Source: Candidatus Latescibacterota bacterium (GTDB lineage: Bacteria > Latescibacterota > MVCY01). Taken from it: DNA of 15,965 nt. The notes beneath the pieces were generated by a model. That model made no database searches and was not told where the DNA came from. It was given only the letters and a program-made list of their open reading frames with translations. A program made the position numbers and the translations under genes. The stretch covers positions 1 through 15,965 of the forward strand of contig DAOVPH010000010.1 of the NCBI GenBank assembly GCA_030629295.1, written 5' to 3'. The first letter of the stretch is position 1; each line of letters starts with the position of its first letter. This document shows positions 15,952-15,965 of the stretch, in pieces.

Positions 15952-15965
15952 TCTCCTCTGCGCAT

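Larger units (their letters stand above)
15643..15965. other. 323-bp region after the giant gene, no convincing gene
   Basis: After the TAG at 15640-15642 there is no strong ORF. A perfect hairpin TCCCCG (15697-15702) / CGGGGA (15714-15719) with an 11-base loop is present but has no T run. A near-perfect Shine-Dalgarno AAAGGAGG (15833-15840) precedes ATG at 15850, which reads only M-R-Y before TAG (15859-15861). A 24-codon frame from ATG 15873 to TAG 15947 begins without its own strong ribosome site. Another AGGAGG (15946-15951) sits just before the window edge, where the final 'AT' could start a gene beyond the window. Confidence 0.6.

Overview
The window reads as about 16 kb from a Gram-negative bacterium, most likely an environmental lineage of or near the FCB superphylum (for example Latescibacterota, Poribacteria, KSB1 or Marinimicrobia-like). 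This is inferred from three things: a sulfatase-type catabolic cluster, a DRG-type TGS GTPase that is sporadic in bacteria, and a PorV/FadL-like outer-membrane barrel beside a giant secreted protein with a FlgD-like/T9SS-like C-terminal domain. No rRNA, tRNA, CRISPR array or transposase gene was seen.

Region 1 (1-3939, plus strand) is a catabolic gene cluster. It holds the 3' part of a sulfatase, a xylose-isomerase-like TIM-barrel isomerase/epimerase, a URO-D/MtaA-type TIM-barrel protein, and an alpha/beta hydrolase of the acetyl-xylan-esterase type. The last three are closely spaced, each with its own Shine-Dalgarno sequence. Together they look like processing of a decorated (sulfated, acylated, perhaps methylated) sugar; the substrate cannot be read from the sequence.

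Region 2 (3897-4889, minus strand) is a DRG/Obg-type GTPase with a C-terminal TGS domain. It converges on the esterase, and the two coding regions overlap tail to tail by 43 bp. Its G3 motif reads DTPS instead of DxxG.

Region 3 (4890-5490) is a 601-bp non-coding stretch. It is bounded by an 18/22 inverted repeat about 515 bp apart (MITE-like), contains a nested 'GGACGCAGAT' inverted repeat, and carries a good sigma-70-like promoter facing the next gene.

Region 4 (5491-15642, plus strand) is a surface/secretion pair: a 526-aa outer-membrane beta-barrel of the FadL/PorV kind, then a 2804-aa exported protein. The giant protein has a signal peptide, Ig/Fn3-like N-terminal domains, about 22 tandem carboxypeptidase-regulatory-like (CarboxypepD_reg) domains, several beta domains and a FlgD-like C-terminal domain. 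The intergenic leader between them can form competing hairpins ahead of a candidate promoter. The pair is the most distinctive part of the window: a very long, protease-like-fold 'stalk' protein with no recognisable catalytic domain, next to a possible secretion or attachment barrel.

Region 5 (15643-15965) has no convincing gene. It holds a hairpin, two possible tiny ORFs and a Shine-Dalgarno sequence at the very end that probably serves a gene beginning at the window edge.
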